This document shows, piece after piece, positions 1-11,166 of a DNA stretch of 64,000 nucleotides. The DNA is taken from contig NC_035794.1 in assembly GCF_001653235.2 (NCBI RefSeq), positions 248,001 through 312,000 of the forward strand. The letters are read 5' to 3'. Numbering within the stretch: the stretch's first letter is position 1; each line of letters opens with the position of its first letter. The notes beneath the pieces were generated by a model. The model was given only the letters and a program-made list of their open reading frames with translations. It was not told the DNA's origin and did not search any database. The position numbers were made by a program, and so were the translations under genes. Source of the stretch: Pochonia chlamydosporia 170 (lineage: Eukaryota; Ascomycota; Sordariomycetes; Hypocreales; Clavicipitaceae).

Positions 1-1020
1 ACGTTAGTAATTAATATAATTACTTAAAGTATAAACTTGAAAATATACTAAGGATTATTATATTAGAAGCTGAAAACTAAAAGCTATCTAAAAAGAGAAA
101 TTTAAAGAACGTATATACTAGTAGTACTAGTTACCTTAAAAGTAAGTCTTAAAGATACTTGTTTGTTATGGATTTGAGCGTAGTGCGGATCTTAAGGGAG
201 AAGGAGACAAGTGCACTAGAAGGGTTGCCCAAGGACTTGCCGCGGGTTTCCACTGGAGCTTAACCGGATTCTATAAGGGTCCCCTATGGGGGCCAAGCCA
301 ATCTCTCTCCCCTTTCTCTTTTCTTTCTTCTCTCTATGAGAAAAGTTACTACTAGTGACGCTAGCTCGCAGTTGCCGCTAGGCCAGTCCCTTACATTGTT
401 ATACATTTAGTAGTTAGTATTATATATACTTACTTATTTTAACTAAGTGCTTTTCTTGTTAGTTATTATTCCAACTATTACTCTATGCACGCTTATAATT
501 CTTCTATAAAGTAGCCTCTATAACCAGCCTAACCTGCAGCCTACAGACAACCTGTGAACTGGGAAGTAACATAAATTCGCAAGTTTCTCGGGGTAGGCAC
601 CGCTATTGTTAACTCTGAAAATAGTGCATCCGAGAAGATGATCAGTTCTGCCTTCAAACCCATCAAGATTCGAGGCAAAACTTCCAAAACCGTATCTGGG
701 TTGCGCCCATATGCATGTAAAGTTATCGTGATAGCTTGTTTAGCAACTTTCATGTCACTTCTTACGGACGGTAGGCATTGCGAGGCAGTGCCTTGATCAC
801 TCTGGAGGTGACTGCAGTTACAGCTAGGGTTATTGCCATCCATCCTATGTCGATCTTATATGTACGTGCTGGCTAACATTGGACTCTTATACCTAGGGCC
901 ACAACACTCCACAGGATGCTGCTCTGTGGTCTAACAAGCACATCCAGCCGCTAAAACGAGTCGTTGATGTGATTCATTCGCAGTCGCAAAAAGCTGCAAT
1001 TTAGCTCTAACAAGTAGGTC
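1..1020. other. AT-rich decayed flank without an intact gene
   Basis: The first 170 bases and bases 380-530 are very rich in A and T and in TpA steps, unlike the gene-bearing part of the window. Between them lies a short more balanced stretch (about 180-300). No long ORF has recognisable protein features; the 100-codon minus-strand ORF at 541-843 matches nothing I know. The composition fits old repeat DNA altered by repeat-induced point mutation, but no LTR, terminal inverted repeat or transposase could be identified, so this is inference only. Confidence 0.4.
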
Positions 1021-1890
1021 GCAAGGGTAGCGTCTGCCCGCCCTGGATTGGACTCAAGCCTGTACCTGACGAATTTGGAGGGTATAGCAACGACGTTCAG
1101 GGTCCTACAGCGCCTCTTGGAACGAGAACTATGCTACGCCGGGTGAAATGTCAGAAAAGAAATTCTCGAGACTATTAAAGCATATGGGCAGGCTGCTCGT
1201 CGAGCTATTGAGGCTGGTGTCGATGTAAATGCAGCCCACGGAGCTCACGGCTATCTCTTGCACTCGTTTGCGTCGCTGGCGGTGAGCAATGACTGTTCTT
1301 TGTCTAGATATCATCATTGAATTGGCGCGTGTGTGCCACATGGACGAACAAGCGAACCGATAGATGGGGAGGTTGTTTTGCGAACCGCATCCGTATCGGC
1401 GTCGAGGTCATTCGAGCCATACGGCGTAACATCTCAAGAGACGTCCCCGTTTTCTGGAAGATCTCTGCAGTAGATTGGCTGCCCAAAGGCAAAGGTTAGG
1501 ACCTGGACGATACTCTCCGTTACGTCCCTATTCTAGCGGCAGTGGGTGTAGACCTATTCGACATGTCAAGCGGCGGCACGGATAGACGACAACAAGTCCA
1601 GCTTGGTCAGCAATACCGAGTGCCGTTCGCTGAGGTCGTCAAAGATCTGAAGTTGCCCAATGTATTTGTTGCTGCGGTTGGCTGGATTAGGGATGCTGCT
1701 ACGGTTCACGATGTAGGTCACCATCTATTCCTTCTTCATGGTGTGAATAACCAACGAACGATGTAACTTCAGATTTTGAGTAATGGAAAGACTGATGTCG
1801 TCCACGTTGCGCGCGAATTCCTTCGTGACCCCAACTTTGTTCAAAAAGTTGCGTTGGATACGGGCACCGAAGTATCTTAGGTGGATCAAT
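1021..1890 (+). pseudogene. Ruined Old Yellow Enzyme (NADH:flavin oxidoreductase) gene
   Basis: Fragments in shifting plus-strand frames follow the order of an OYE of the YqjM/xenobiotic reductase class. An N-terminal piece with GRKGS-like residues sits near 1021-1110. The active-site stretch around 1190-1265 reads AAHGAHGYLL. The RTDRWGG motif and following helix lie at 1356-1400, ISAVDW near 1465-1482, VDLFDMSSGG at 1548-1577, AVGWIRD near 1675, VAREFLRDPNF near 1803-1835, and a terminal DQYHRAP near 1885. The reading frame is broken several times. TAG at 1497-1499 sits where the family usually has a tryptophan-like codon (TGG to TAG), the type of change RIP produces. The functional family reduces activated alkenes using FMN and NAD(P)H. 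This copy cannot make a full protein. Confidence 0.75.
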
Positions 1891-3594
1891 ACCACCGCGC
1901 TCCTAGTAAGTCGGATTATGAGATATGCCGCGGCCAAATAATTAGGATCTCTGACAAGATATTTAGTGAATAAAAAATATGTCGAGTCCACTATCACTAT
2001 TACGACGGATGAAAAGGTGTCAGAAACGGTTATACAGTCGCATGATTACCAGATAACGAACAAGTTGGCGGTTTCGGCATAGCAGCATAGTATAAAACCG
2101 GAATCACGACGGACCCAGTTTCCTTTCTCAAAGGAGTTCCTAAGTTGTGACTGCTTTTACCTGAGCAGTTTCTAAACCTTAGTAAGCTGGGCTCGGCTCT
2201 AACATGTAGTCTGTCTGGTACTCGTGCGATTCCATGACGGATACCGGGCTGGATCTCCGAGAGTATCAATATACGGCAAATGTTCTGTCCCAATGATTTG
2301 TCGACGGATAGCTGGGAGACTAGAAAGGTCACTAGATATTGTGTTGTAATTTTTGTTAACATTATATGGGTTCCACGGACTCTTCATTTGTAGCTTTGAG
2401 TACATGCACTGTCAACGAAATATAACCTGTACTATCTCTCTGCATCAGCGGAGCGTTCCCTTTTGCTGAATGACCTAGCGGTCATTTTCTTTGATATGCA
2501 CACTATTAACTTGCATAACTTGCAGGTTTTACCAGACTGCACAATATCTGTGTATGCATCTGACGCCTTAATCTACTTGACTTGTTGGGATGGTGGGGGG
2601 CTCTTGTATTCCACTGAAACGTGACTATAATTGTGTCAAGTGGTTCAAGTGTCAAGTTATCACTGGGGCAGTGCAACATGGCTCTTGAGTACTTCAGCCT
2701 CACTACCGTACCCATTGCCCTGCTTTTGTGGTCATGCTGTCGAACGTGAACTGGTGTGCGAGTGAGCCACTTGAGCTCGTTCGCTCCATGTATTGCTCAT
2801 CTTGCAGTTGGCCAAGTATGCGGGGGTAACATTGAAGGGTGCCTCGGTTGGCCAGGTGTCTTCAAAATTGCATGTTTGTGGCCAATGCAAGCAAGTAATT
2901 TAACTAATTTCTAGTAAAAATAAACAAGAGTTTTGGGGCTGTTGACGGAACGGGAGTGAGGCTGTCTGGGCGGGTATGAGCCCAGATGAATTCATTCGCT
3001 ATTCGATGACTTGAAAAGCTTCGGGCTGTGCACAACTGAGCTGCATGGCGGCCCAACGATAGCATGTTATGAGCCAGGCCGTCCAAACCATGCCTTGAAA
3101 TGACGAGCTGTAACTTTTCAGAGCAACGAGACCAAATTTGGCCGATTCAGCAGACTTCCCAGTTTGGCATCATCTTTGACGAGACGAGTCCATGAAATAA
3201 CTGATAGCAACCCACTCGCGTACTTGTACACTTCTGTGGGATGGAATCCTGATATGGAGCCTGAAAACAACTTCAATCAATATTACATCACTGTTCCCCA
3301 TCTATTTAGCACAAAAAAGTGTGGCACTTGTACTACACGTAGCTCCATCGTACACTTGCGGCCATGTCACCAGGCGCTGGCATTTTGGTAAGACATGGCG
3401 GCTGGGAGGATAGAATGGCTAGGCGCTAATATCAAATTTGCAGCCTCCCAGTTAGTCTGTAGATCACACGGCAAGCCCATAAATTGTAAATTGCCTAATT
3501 AATTCTAGCCGTTGAGATTGATTGGCAGATCCCGTGCCACTTCATAGGACCAGACAACAAATCCCAGTGTCTGATCAAGGATCATGCTGTGTCA
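1891..3594. other. Gene-free stretch, no identifiable content
   Basis: Only short ORFs are present, on both strands, and none has recognisable motifs. Base composition returns gradually to that of the neighbouring genes. It probably represents the decayed downstream flank of the oxidoreductase relic plus ordinary intergenic DNA. Confidence 0.4.
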
Positions 3595-4086
3595 TCAATC
3601 TTGCACCCTCCAGTCGACCTCACTCCGGTCGACGAGGTTCGCCTTCGTAAATGGTTCGCAGATGATGTAAACCAGATCCTTCGGCACATTCAGCCCCGCG
3701 CCCCGGTATGAGACACCCTCAGCGTAGTTGTCCAGCCGTCTGTACTTGATCGGGGGTACGCATTGCGTCAGACAGACAAGCATGATATCTAAACCCTCTC
3801 GACCCTTGCTGCGCAGCAGCTTTGCTCTGGCGATGGCATCATCCTTGTCTTTATAACCGGGTATAAATGGTGCACGGCAATCCAGACTGTCGAAGACCTC
3901 CTTGAGGCCCTCTCGAATATCCTCCATGAGTTCAACTTCGGTGTTTTGGGGCACATCTGGAGAACCAGGGAGGTGGAAATATGTCGAGGTAGCTCGGCAT
4001 GCGGTGAAGCTCTGTCTGCGCATCTCAACATCTCCAGCAGCCACCCAGCACTGTACTCCATCCTTCGAGCCTGTTCTAGAGGCCAT
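3595..4086 (-). CDS. Orphan hypothetical protein, 163 aa
   Basis: A single uninterrupted ORF starts at the first in-frame ATG (4086); the open frame extends further upstream to 4329 but without an ATG. The product is small and soluble-looking, with no signal peptide or membrane segment. It has an acidic, helix-prone middle (about residues 50-70), a Lys/Arg/Asp-rich stretch near residues 78-98, two Cys around a CVPP motif near residue 115, and a hydrophobic segment with CEPF near its end. I recognise no family. It lies isolated between the relic region and a long gene-free stretch, so it may be a lineage-specific gene, the surviving exon of a larger gene, or a chance ORF. Confidence 0.35.
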   Translation of the reverse strand: MASRTGSKDGVQCWVAAGDVEMRRQSFTACRATSTYFHLPGSPDVPQNTEVELMEDIREGLKEVFDSLDCRAPFIPGYKDKDDAIARAKLLRSKGREGLDIMLVCLTQCVPPIKYRRLDNYAEGVSYRGAGLNVPKDLVYIICEPFTKANLVDRSEVDWRVQD

Positions 4087-5924
4087 TGTCAGATCAAATT
4101 CGAATAACGCGGACACGATGTGTTTTGAGTGCCGTAATGTGACAAGGGCACTCAAAGGCCCTCGAACCGTCCCGCCCCGTGTGACATGTAACGTCGATGG
4201 CAGAGTCGACAATGACTGCCCCGAGATGAGGCTTCGAGAGGCTATTCGTCTAGGGGCGACCCTGGAGTCGTCGCTACGAAAGAGGAGATCAGCCTTTAAA
4301 CTGTCTGTCTCACTGAATGTATTTAACAACCAATTACGGAGTAAATGCTCATAAATTGCGTGGCGAAGGGTGATCTAGCCCTCGGAGTTTTTTCAAGGCA
4401 ATATATAGGAATACCAGGACATTTTCAGACAGGTGTCGTAAGCTTGCAGTACGCTAACCCTTTAACAATTGAAAATAGCCAGAAGCAAGAGCAACAGGCT
4501 GAGTGAGGCTGTCGACATTCGACCTGCGGCTCGCCCAGAAGAGAGCTGCTTATCCGTGCGTGCAGAGTGTGATGGTGTGCTCGTGTCCAAGAGATCCATC
4601 AGTAAGTCAGACACACCAATGCTACGTTAGACACACCAAAGTGACCAGACAATTTTGTTCCCCCCATGCTGCCTCAAGATACTCATTGTGTAGGTGAACA
4701 AGCCATGCCAACCAAGGTTGGTGAGATTGTTGGTGGGCTGTAATGGACTATCGTATTGCTGTAGTGTTGTAGCCATGCTTCACCGGAATTTCTCTGGTCA
4801 GGGATATGCAGCTGATACTGATACCCGAGATTTATATGGTTAGATGCTTCATCGTCAGGCAGCAGTGCGGCTCAGCTTGTTGGAGTGCAGTTGGGTTGCA
4901 CGCAGGTGCAACAACGCATGCATATACATACGTGAGGTATGCAAGGATGCTGTGACGACCCGCCGGTTAAACTGATGAGCTGTGATGAACTCTTGGTAGA
5001 CTGGTTATACAACAGCAGTCCACTACATACTGCTTGTCAAGAGCCTCACTCAGACTGTGTGGCCTTGCCATTGGCGTTCTGCTTGTTTCTGGCCTTGTTA
5101 TCTCCCCCGCATTCAGCGGACGTAGGGACATTTAATACATTTTGCGCAGTACAACCACAGCCTTGATGAATAATGGGGTCTTGAGCCATGCTGATGCGTG
5201 AAGCCCGCTGAACGCTAACAAGCATCAAATTTTGCCATTAAGTGCTCCAGTCTGATACTCTTTTGTATTTGATTCTACTTCTCCCAGGTTGGCAAAGAGG
5301 CTGATATTTGAAAAGCTGATTTCCCGCCGCCGCTCAACTTTCCACCGCCGCAGCACCCGTCGAATTCCTCCGTATAAGATGCTGAAAGAAAGTCCGGGTA
5401 GGTAGAGAGAAGGGCGGTATTCGCGTTACCCCTGTGGCTGCTCGTGAACCTACTGCAAGATCGAGACGCAGTCAAGGCAAACCGGTGTGAAAGTAATGCT
5501 GCATACGGAACAGGTCAGCACAACTCGGCGAATGTGTAGATATCAGTAAGACTGATAAACATGCTGCCAGCAACATCAAAACAAGAGGCATTCACGACAT
5601 GATGGACCTACCTACAACTAATTGCCTTGGATGGCCAACACAAGATCCTATCAAAGCAGATTATTAAGGATAGCTGGTTTCAAATTTTTGTAAACTCACT
5701 AGTCCACCCTTGCAACAATCTTGGACCAAATAGAGTAAAATATTTATTCATAATTTCATAACGGGATATCTCATCTATGCCAAATCATCACATAACCCCC
5801 CGAACCAACCATTTTTAATCCAATTAATCAACACCGCACAACCTGCCTTGCATCGTTCATTCATCGTAGAATCCATTTTAGCCAGCCCCTCTCCTCACAC
5901 CTCCCTTCTTCCTCAGCACATCCT
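4087..5924. other. Gene-free stretch
   Basis: No ORF here shows recognisable protein features. The right-hand end (about 5740-5924) is AT-rich and is the likely 3' untranslated region of the hydroxylase-like gene that ends at 5925. Confidence 0.5.
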
Positions 5925-6974
5925 CTACAGAAGCGGCATAGCAACTTGATTATCAAAATCAATATTCGACAAGTCACACTCAATCCGATCCTTGCAAGTC
6001 CCAAACACACGGTCCCACAAACGCGTCTGCTTCCCATAATTACCACTAGACTTCCACCCTTTACGATGGTGTAAGTCATGATCCTCAATAATAAGCTCCG
6101 CCTTAAACATGCGAAGGAAGAAAGTCAGGGTATTAGGAGGTGAGGCATGGATCCGCAGGCCACTATGGCCAGCCAATTCCGCAAAGACGACGTACTCATG
6201 GCACACCCACCACTCGTAGAAACCCATAGGCATGCCGAGTAACTTCATGGTGAAGTAGGTCATGAGTGGGATGCCTGCAATATCGAAGAATTCCTGCTCG
6301 GTGTCGGCGTAGAGGGTTAACAACGGGTTAGGATGCTTGGTGAGATGGTGGGTGCGGTGGTACTGCCACAGGCCGCCGATCTCGTGCATCAGACGGTGGT
6401 ACCAGTAGAACCAGAAGTCGAGGATGATGCCGTAGAGGCCGGCCTCGAGAGGCAGCCACCACCAGTTGAGGTCAATGGGTGCTTCGTTGGCGCGGTAGGC
6501 GAGGAAGACAGTAAAGATGGGACGGATGGTGGATGTCGAGATTAGGGACTTCATGACCTTCCAGACGCCAACGTCGGGGACGCCATCTCGTTCGTGGGCG
6601 TCGCCGTCAAGGTAGCCGGTTTGGTGGCCGGTGTTGCGGAGGACGTGGATTTCGCGGATGGCTGTGAGTTTGAACGCGGCGCTGTAGAAGAGGAATGCTT
6701 GGAAGGGCGTCAAGTTGAGGCCTGTGTAGTGCACGTAGAGTTGGTGCAGGATGAGAGGGATCGCGGCGTGGAGGATAACCCATCTGTGCATGTACCAGTC
6801 TGACAGATGGGGAACCTTTTCGGTCTTTTGATGGACGGGGATGTCTTCGTCCAGGTTTGTGGGATGCACGTCGGTTATCTCGTAGAACCAGTGTGCGAGG
6901 TTCCACTGCCGACGGTCCTTCTGCCGCCAGGTGGACTTCATGGAGTCCTTGGGGTTCGGTTTTGTATCAGACAT
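5925..6974 (-). CDS. Fatty acid hydroxylase/sterol desaturase superfamily protein
   Basis: The 349-residue product starts at ATG 6974; an upstream extension lacks strong support and this ATG begins a typical MSDTKPN-like N-terminus. It carries the diiron histidine motifs of the superfamily: HRLMH at residues 193-197, HRTHH at 206-210, a further His near 270-276, and HDLHH at 299-303. Hydrophobic segments near residues 64-82, 90-105, 150-160 and 172-192 are expected for an integral ER membrane oxidase. Family members (C-4 sterol methyl oxidase, C-5 sterol desaturase, plant CER1-like and fungal paralogues) use O2 and reducing equivalents to hydroxylate or desaturate lipids. It resembles fungal paralogues of unknown substrate more than Erg3 or Erg25, so the substrate is left open. 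Intronless. A TATA-like element lies about 150 bp upstream. Confidence 0.85.
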   Translation of the reverse strand: MSDTKPNPKDSMKSTWRQKDRRQWNLAHWFYEITDVHPTNLDEDIPVHQKTEKVPHLSDWYMHRWVILHAAIPLILHQLYVHYTGLNLTPFQAFLFYSAAFKLTAIREIHVLRNTGHQTGYLDGDAHERDGVPDVGVWKVMKSLISTSTIRPIFTVFLAYRANEAPIDLNWWWLPLEAGLYGIILDFWFYWYHRLMHEIGGLWQYHRTHHLTKHPNPLLTLYADTEQEFFDIAGIPLMTYFTMKLLGMPMGFYEWWVCHEYVVFAELAGHSGLRIHASPPNTLTFFLRMFKAELIIEDHDLHHRKGWKSSGNYGKQTRLWDRVFGTCKDRIECDLSNIDFDNQVAMPLL

Positions 6975-7122
6975 GGTTGCCAGAACGCAAATGAACGTTT
7001 GGACTTTGTTGCAAAAAAGTTTACCAGTTGAAAGTAGGTTCAAATGAGTTGGTTGTAAGTTGTGGTGTTGTTGTAAGGAATGATGTTGATGTTGCAGTTT
7101 CGAAACTCAGCGGTCATGACGG

Positions 7123-7131
7123 TATATTATA
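7123..7131 (-). promoter_or_regulatory. TATA-like element of the hydroxylase gene
   Basis: On the minus strand this reads TATAATATA, about 150 bp upstream of the start codon at 6974, in an otherwise mixed-composition promoter. The position suits a TATA box with a leader of roughly 100 bases. The transcription start is not known. Confidence 0.4.
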
Positions 7132-8834
7132 TGCTTCACTCGCCACCCCTCTTTGGGACTAGGCGTCTGGAGTAGAGTGTCGTGGCGGGTTGCGTAGAGG
7201 CACGGAGAGACGGACCATCCTAACCATCCACCCACCGATTTAGCAACATGTGAAGGCGATCAGGCATTTCTCGCAGCAACCCTCTGCCTTTGGACCAATG
7301 ACGCTTCGCTGAGTTGCCCCAGATCGGGAGTCTCTGACCAGAAGCCCCACTGTATCATGTTTATTTCGCATCTCGAACCAGAAAAGATTCATCGCTGTAG
7401 AGAAGGTATGAATCGTACCTAGAGCGTGACTACAGAATGGCCGATTGATGGTATCGAGCGGAACATTTATTCACAAATGACTTGGTATTGCTTCAACCTT
7501 CTCTTTTTATTATCAAGTACATGTTTCGTTTCAGTATTTTGCTTTAGGTACGCGGCATCATGCAACATGCTTGATACGGAACCTCCTCACTCCCTCACCA
7601 CCCGGCAACCCGCGACAAACCACACAACTTTCAGCCTCAGGGCCAAACATTTTCTGTCCACCACAGTAATGACTCCGATTTGACGGCCCTGGCGGCATGT
7701 TGAGTGATCAAATTGTTCGGATCCATGAGCGTGGACAACATTGATCCACACGCTGCTCTTGCCTAATCCGGCAATGGTTGCGATTGCGAGCAACTGTGAT
7801 TGGTCAGGGCAAAGACTAGTGGCGCGACTTTGGCTTCATTTTCTCTGACAACTTCACGTGCTTGCTATTTGCCTTCTACGTCAGAGACACCTTCATGAAG
7901 TAAATTTTCAGATGTTGGTGAGTTTCAGAGCGTGTTGCTACATGTTCTTTCGTGGTTTTCTGCTTGTAGCGTTTGTAGAAAGACTGAGCTCATCGCCACT
8001 CTGAATACTTTGCTACCAACGAAATGCGATTGTGGGACAGAAGAATCAATATGACGACAGCGAAATCATATTCGCCGTACTATCGTGATCGTCTTGTTCA
8101 TAAGCTATGCGTGTCCGAGACATCCCGTAAGATTCACGAGGTTCGTAACACGCCGCGTCAAAGGTGACGCCGCCTGGATTGTTGGGTTGCCAAAGTCGTA
8201 ACGTAAACAAAAAGTCAGCGTCACAGCTCTCAAGCACGAGCTTTGCCACCAACCCTTCTGTTGCATGTGAAGAGTCTTGCCTAGGACCAGAACCTGTATG
8301 GCCAGCTTAAGCATTTGATCCGCGCTATGAATGCGGTACCTGACAGCCGCCCATAACCCGAACCCATGAGTGTTAACGGCGCCAAGAACTGCCGCTCAGC
8401 CCTTTCCCAGATGGAGAGTAAACTGGTGTGTGATTGTAACTGCAACCCTTTTCGGCCAGTGTAGCAAACCCGCCATGTAACGTCGACTGGTGGAAGTGCC
8501 CTTTCCGCTTTGAGCCTGGGAGGCTGTCAACTACATAGGTCCAAACAGCTCTTTAGGCACTTGCCTGCATGTAGGTGTCTGTCGCTTTAGTGGTGGGTTG
8601 TGGATGTTCCTGTTACCCTGAAGTGCTTGTCGCTTCATGGTGTTTATACCGATCGGTATGGAGATTGCTGAATGCCTTGTTGAGTCTGCATTATTATCGG
8701 AAGGCACGGGGCCTGGATCTCACTTGGTCAAAATACGGCTCCAAATGAGGAATAAGGCTTTTTCTCACTGTCTGTCGTTGTGATGTTTTGGTTTCGCAAG
8801 TTTCTGCTCGCAAACGAAGGATGAGTTAACGTAG
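7132..8834. other. Gene-free stretch
   Basis: This holds the distal promoter of the hydroxylase gene, then about 1.5 kb with only short, unrecognisable ORFs on both strands. No repeat or RNA gene was seen. Confidence 0.5.
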
Positions 8835-9330
8835 TTATGCGGCTACCAATTCCTTCCCTGATCCACAACATCCTCGTTGCACGACGAGAGCTTGCGCAGC
8901 GTTGAGGAGAATTTGCGGCGGCGATGCAATGACACCAGTACGTTGAAACTGACCCTGCTCTGCCCTCCCACGATCGTACTGAATCGCACCAGAGTGTATG
9001 CCTGTAGATTTGCTCACTACAACATGACCTAGACGGACAGTTCCGCTGTCAGACTGCGCCGTGAGTATACTGCCTCCGATACCATCCAACAGGCCATATC
9101 TGAGATTGGGAAATGCCATTCTCATCTGAGAAACAACGGCAGCTGCGGAGCAATTGCCAGTCTGTGGGAGGCCCGAGATGATGATATTGTGGCCATTGAT
9201 GCTACCCAAGTGATAGATGTTGTTGGTCTGCCGGTTTTTGCGGTAGCATATTGTGCTCTTCAAACAGCATCTCCATTGCGGCGATCTGCTCAGCCTCCAT
9301 TGGACAGATCCAACCGGCCCTGTACGCATC
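8835..9330 (-). pseudogene. Truncated, frameshifted nucleoside-phosphorylase-like effector domain of an NLR/STAND protein
   Basis: Reading down from 9330, the minus strand gives a start typical of the PNP_UDP domain found at the N-terminus of many fungal NLR-like proteins: RAGWICPMEAEQIAAMEML, then EEHNMLPQKPADQ. Near 9215-9225 the frame slips by one base and continues with the second half of the same domain: IYHLGSINGHNIIISGLP, SAAAVVSQMRMAFPNLRYGLLDGIGG, a segment with VRLGHVVVSK, then IQYDRG and GQFQRTG. Similarity ends near 8880 and the frame stops at 8835. No NACHT/NB-ARC domain or repeat region follows. In intact relatives this domain precedes an NTPase and ankyrin, WD or TPR repeats, and is thought to act in non-self recognition. 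The ORF just upstream (to 9643) is not recognised. Confidence 0.75.
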
Positions 9331-11166
9331 TTGGTCCAATCCCCTTCGCGGCATGTTGATGTCCCGCATCAATGAGGTCTAGTTGCTGAGATTTGCCCGA
9401 GACCAGCTCGGAGTATATCAGAGGAAGAGATTCTTGAAGGTGAGACGGAATGAGAAGGCCCGAACGCGGTCGGTTGCCAGTGTAGTCTCTTACTCGCGCG
9501 TCAGTCCTGCGCAGCTGCATCACGTCGATGCCATTGGCCAATATTGGGATCACAGGCTCCCAGCCGAACACGGGTCCGTTGTACGTACCATCTTTGAGCC
9601 AGGCACTCGTTGGTATTTGAGAGCTAACGCCTATACTCGTCAATCTTGTGTTTGTTAAAACGAGTCAATGTAGAATACAGGCAAGGTTTCAGTCGGCAAT
9701 TCAAAGGAAAGTGAAGAACGATATAAACCTCAAGCTCTGAACCATTTAGCGAGCTGCTTTGCTATTTGCGTCTCAAGACTTGTCATGTCATTTTGTCACT
9801 ACTTCAGGAATTGACAACTACAAGGACGGGATGAGCAGGGCCCATGCTAAGACAAGTCGCATGAAAGCTTGAAGTTGGTTCTCTCCAGTTTCAGAACTTA
9901 CCTTTAGCAGCCATAATACCTAGCTATCGTGGCTGTAATGATTAGGGTCGAAGGGGAACAGCAGACGGGGTTAAGTCAGCGGAAATATTAGGGCAGTCAT
10001 AGTTCATTAAAAAAGTCTTCCGGCAGATAAAACCAGTGCAGTATCTTATTTGAATGGAGCGGCTATGATCGCGAATTGATTGAAGCAGCCTTCAGACACC
10101 ATCTTGCCTGCATGCAATCTGTGGCATCACGACTTACAAAGCGACACATCACGGGCAGATTAGAGACCGATGTTTCCGCCGGCATCCATTCCGGGCCCTC
10201 AAATAACAATAATGACGTTTAATTCGCCTCATATTCCACCAACCGGTAGCCAGGAAACAAAGTTGTAACAGCCAACGCTTGCCAATTTAGGAAGTCAAAT
10301 ATGATTCCACAACATCCATCACAGTGGAGAGCCGATCTGCGCCATCTCCGCTCATCTCCACAACCAGCTCCGACAATTTGGGCTTAGTTCTGACGACAAC
10401 CGGCAACCAATGGAATCGAGATGAGACCTGATTCCATATAATGTTTTAATTCGTGTTGTGTCTTTCATCTGTTGATTCTGTCGGGCGTGGCGCTGCGTTT
10501 TCCATTAGCTCATGGCTCCTTAATGAGCTTGCGTAATAGTGCTTATTCTAGGATGAGCGTATGCATGTTGATCAATCCCAGTTACGCCTTGGAGCTGAAT
10601 CTGAAATCAGATTCTATGTACGCAGTCATTATGTGCGACAATTGATGTCGAATAACGTCCATGTAGTTCTTATAGGTTGTGGGAAAGATGGCTATCGCAA
10701 GATAATACCCGCTAGGTCATTTGGCCAGCAAAAGGAAACGCTTTGCCGACGCAGAGAGATGGTCCAAGTGGTATCCGTTGACAATGACCGTGTGAGCTAG
10801 CATTCCCTGATGAATGAGTATGTAACTGCTCGTACAGAATAATGTAAATTTGACCGTCATTCTACATTGTCGCTATCCCTATTAGAGAGGTGTCTAACTA
10901 CATAGAAAATGCCGGCTGCCGAATCTGTGGGGGCGGTGGACATGTTTTGGAATCGGCTGAATATTCCCAGATCGAAGGCGGAGCAGGGCGAATCTATGGA
11001 CAGGAACAATCTCCCAGCGTTATTTGCAATTACGGTCGTATTCACTACAAATCAATTTCAAACTCTAAAACATAAAAGAAACCACATCCCATCCAATTCA
11101 TGTCAATCTCATCAACATCACCATCCTTCATAACCTGAACAACCTCAACCCTTTACCAAAACCAAC
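9331..11166. other. Gene-free stretch
   Basis: Only short ORFs without recognisable features occur. The last 100 bases or so (CA-rich, many CATC and AACC words) are the likely promoter-proximal and 5' untranslated part of the lactonase-like gene starting at 11167. Confidence 0.5.

Noticed and set aside
9290..9643. 117-codon ORF upstream of the NLR-like relic
   Set aside because: It has no family features and overlaps the relic in another frame.
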